Assembly (NCBI GenBank): GCA_027574665.1
Contig: CM050655.1
Span: 930,001 to 994,000, forward strand
Source: Rhynochetos jubatus
Taxonomy: Eukaryota > Chordata > Aves > Eurypygiformes > Rhynochetidae
Length of the DNA stretch: 64,000 nt
Direction of reading: 5' to 3'
Below the pieces are notes generated by a model. That model was not told where the DNA came from, did not search any database, and saw only the letters and a list, made by a program, of their open reading frames with translations. A program made the translations under genes and the position numbers. This document shows positions 62,737 through 64,000 of the stretch, in pieces; the stretch's first letter is position 1, and each line of letters begins with the position of its first letter.

Positions 62737-64000
62737 GCTTGCAAAGCTTAGAAACAAACCTCTCCCTTTTCCTCCAAAAGGGAAAGAGCTACGAGGGAAT
62801 TTCTTAGGGAAACCTTGATTGTTTTGGCAGAGCACTGCATGCCTCTTAAGACAGAGCTCTGTATCCCCGGGAAAGTCGAAATCCAGGGGGACACCTTCTC
62901 TGTGCTAACTGGCTCGGAGAGGCTCGAATGCGCGGCTCGTTGAAGCGTCTGCCCGAACAGGGACATCTGAAGCAGCACTGTAATGCGACCAAACAGAAAG
63001 AGTTAGGAGACAATTTCTTGTCCCTTCTTGCTGCGCCTTTGCAGAGCACTGCTTGCCAGAGCAGCCGGATCGCTGTCTTGCTTGCAATCTCCAGTTCCAA
63101 CAGTGCCACAGTTCCTCGGCAACAGAAAGAGCTAGGAAGCAATTGCTTGCGCTGATTTCTCTCGCTGTGCTCTAGCAGTTCGTTCCCTTTTCGGCAGAGC
63201 GCGGGACCGCTTGCAAAGCTTAGAAACAAACCTCTCCCTTTTCCTCCAAAAGGGAAAGAGCTACGAGAGAATTTCTTAGGGAAACCTCGTTTGTTTTGGC
63301 AGAGCAGTGCATGCCTCTTAAGACAGAGCTCTGTATCCCCGGGAAAGTCGAAATCCAGGGGGACACCTTCTCTGTGCTAACTGGCTCGGAGAGGCTCGAA
63401 TGCGCGGCTCGTTGAAGCGTCTGCCCGAACACGATCTAAAGCAGCACTGTAATGCGACCAAACAGAAAGAGTTAGGAGGGAATTTCTTGTCCCTTCTTGC
63501 TGCGCCTTTGCAGAGCACTGCGTGCCAGAGCAGCCGGATCGCTGTGTTGCTTGCAATCTCCAGTTCCAACAGTGCCACAGTTCCTCGGCAACAGAAAGAG
63601 CTAGGAAGGAATTGCTTGCGCTGATTTCTCTCGCTGTGCTCTAGCAGTTCGTTCCCTTTTCGGCAGAGCGCGGGACCGCTTGCAAAGCTTAGAAACAAAC
63701 CTCTCCCTTTTCCTCCAAAAGGGAAAGAGCTACGAGAGAATTTCTTAGGGAAACCTTGATTGTTTTGGCAGAGCACTGCATGCCTCTTAAGACAGAGCTC
63801 TGTATCCCCGGGAAAGTCGAAATCCAGGGGGACACCTTCTCTGTGCTAACAGGCTCGGAGAGGCTCGAATGCGCGGCTCGTTGAAGCGTCTGCCCGAACA
63901 CGGACATCTGAAGCAGCACTGTAATGCGACCAAACAGAAAGAGTTAGGAGAGAATTTCTTGTCCCTTCTTGCTGCGCCTTTGCAGAGCACTGCGTGCCAG
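62737..64000 (+). repeat. 7-monomer tandem duplication (3,301 bp), copy 2, cut by window edge
   Basis: It appears identical to 59,436-60,699 over the 1,264 bp visible. The remaining 2 kb of this copy, if complete, lies beyond the window. Confidence 0.85.

Larger units (their letters stand above)
11480..64000 (+). repeat. Satellite array, subfamily II (472-bp monomers)
   Basis: About 111 further monomers follow in the same orientation and register. They share AGGGAAAGAGC (one mismatch in the hairpin), CCAGGGGGACACC (or CCAGCGGGACACC, CCAGAGCGACACC) and GAATGCGCGG. Monomers differ at a dozen or so mostly two-state sites in many combinations, as expected from unequal crossing-over and gene conversion. 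The box element comes in three main forms: GTATCCCCGGG, GAATCCCCGGG and GGATCAGTGGGC. Most of the stretch is organised in higher-order blocks of 3, 6, 7, 9 and 26 monomers. It runs off the right edge of the window, so no array boundary or flanking DNA is visible. I see no transposon insertion, inversion or unique sequence anywhere in it. Confidence 0.97.

Noticed and set aside
1-64000. CRISPR array or bacterial tandem repeat
   Set aside because: Repeats are directly adjacent, 472 bp long, with no unique spacers and no cas-like genes.
1-64000. Primate alpha satellite
   Set aside because: The period is 472 bp with sub-repeats of 214/129/129 bp, not 171 bp, and I see no sequence resemblance beyond the box-like motif.
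1-64000. Telomeric repeats, rDNA spacer or transposon ends
   Set aside because: I saw no TTAGGG-type runs, rRNA-like sequence, terminal inverted repeats or target-site duplications. The sequence is satellite from edge to edge.

Overview
The whole 64 kb is one uninterrupted satellite DNA array. I see no gene, RNA gene, mobile element or unique sequence in it. The unit is a 472-bp monomer in a single head-to-tail orientation. Using the hexamer GAGCTA at 41 as anchor, the array runs through 135 complete periods to 63,727, with a partial monomer at each window edge. All length variation I found is three 1-bp deletions, eleven 3-bp deletions and two 1-bp insertions; with these, 135 x 472 accounts exactly for the distance between first and last anchors. 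GC is about 53% (hand count over one monomer), and CpG is only mildly depleted (25 per monomer, observed/expected about 0.75). Long monomers, higher-order repeats and the lack of any unique DNA point to eukaryotic constitutive heterochromatin: centromeric, pericentromeric or sex-chromosome. I do not recognise the family, and the species cannot be told from this window.

Layout. Positions 1 to about 11,480 hold subfamily I: 24 very uniform monomers with a perfect 11-bp-arm hairpin and a BamHI-SmaI pair in each, including a 2,832-bp (6-monomer) tandem duplication. A sharp switch inside one monomer at about 11,475-11,485 starts subfamily II, which fills the rest of the window. Subfamily II is more varied. 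It contains a 12,266-bp tandem duplication of 26 monomers (about 16,793-29,058 and 29,059-41,324) with no difference found between copies. Nested and later blocks have offsets of 2,832, 3,301/3,302, 1,416 and 4,245 bp.

Most notable. Each monomer carries a 17-bp element that, on the minus strand, matches 8 of the 9 essential bases of the mammalian CENP-B box. In 46 of 136 monomers, all in subfamily II from 17.1 kb on, four substitutions within 7 bp destroy it, with the flanks unchanged. Between 17.1 and 22.8 kb (and in the duplicated copy) intact and broken boxes alternate strictly, monomer by monomer. This resembles the A-type/B-type alternation of primate alpha satellite, in a monomer of unrelated length. 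The monomer itself seems to have grown from a roughly 129-bp ancestral unit, since three diverged sub-repeats of 214, 129 and 129 bp can be recognised.
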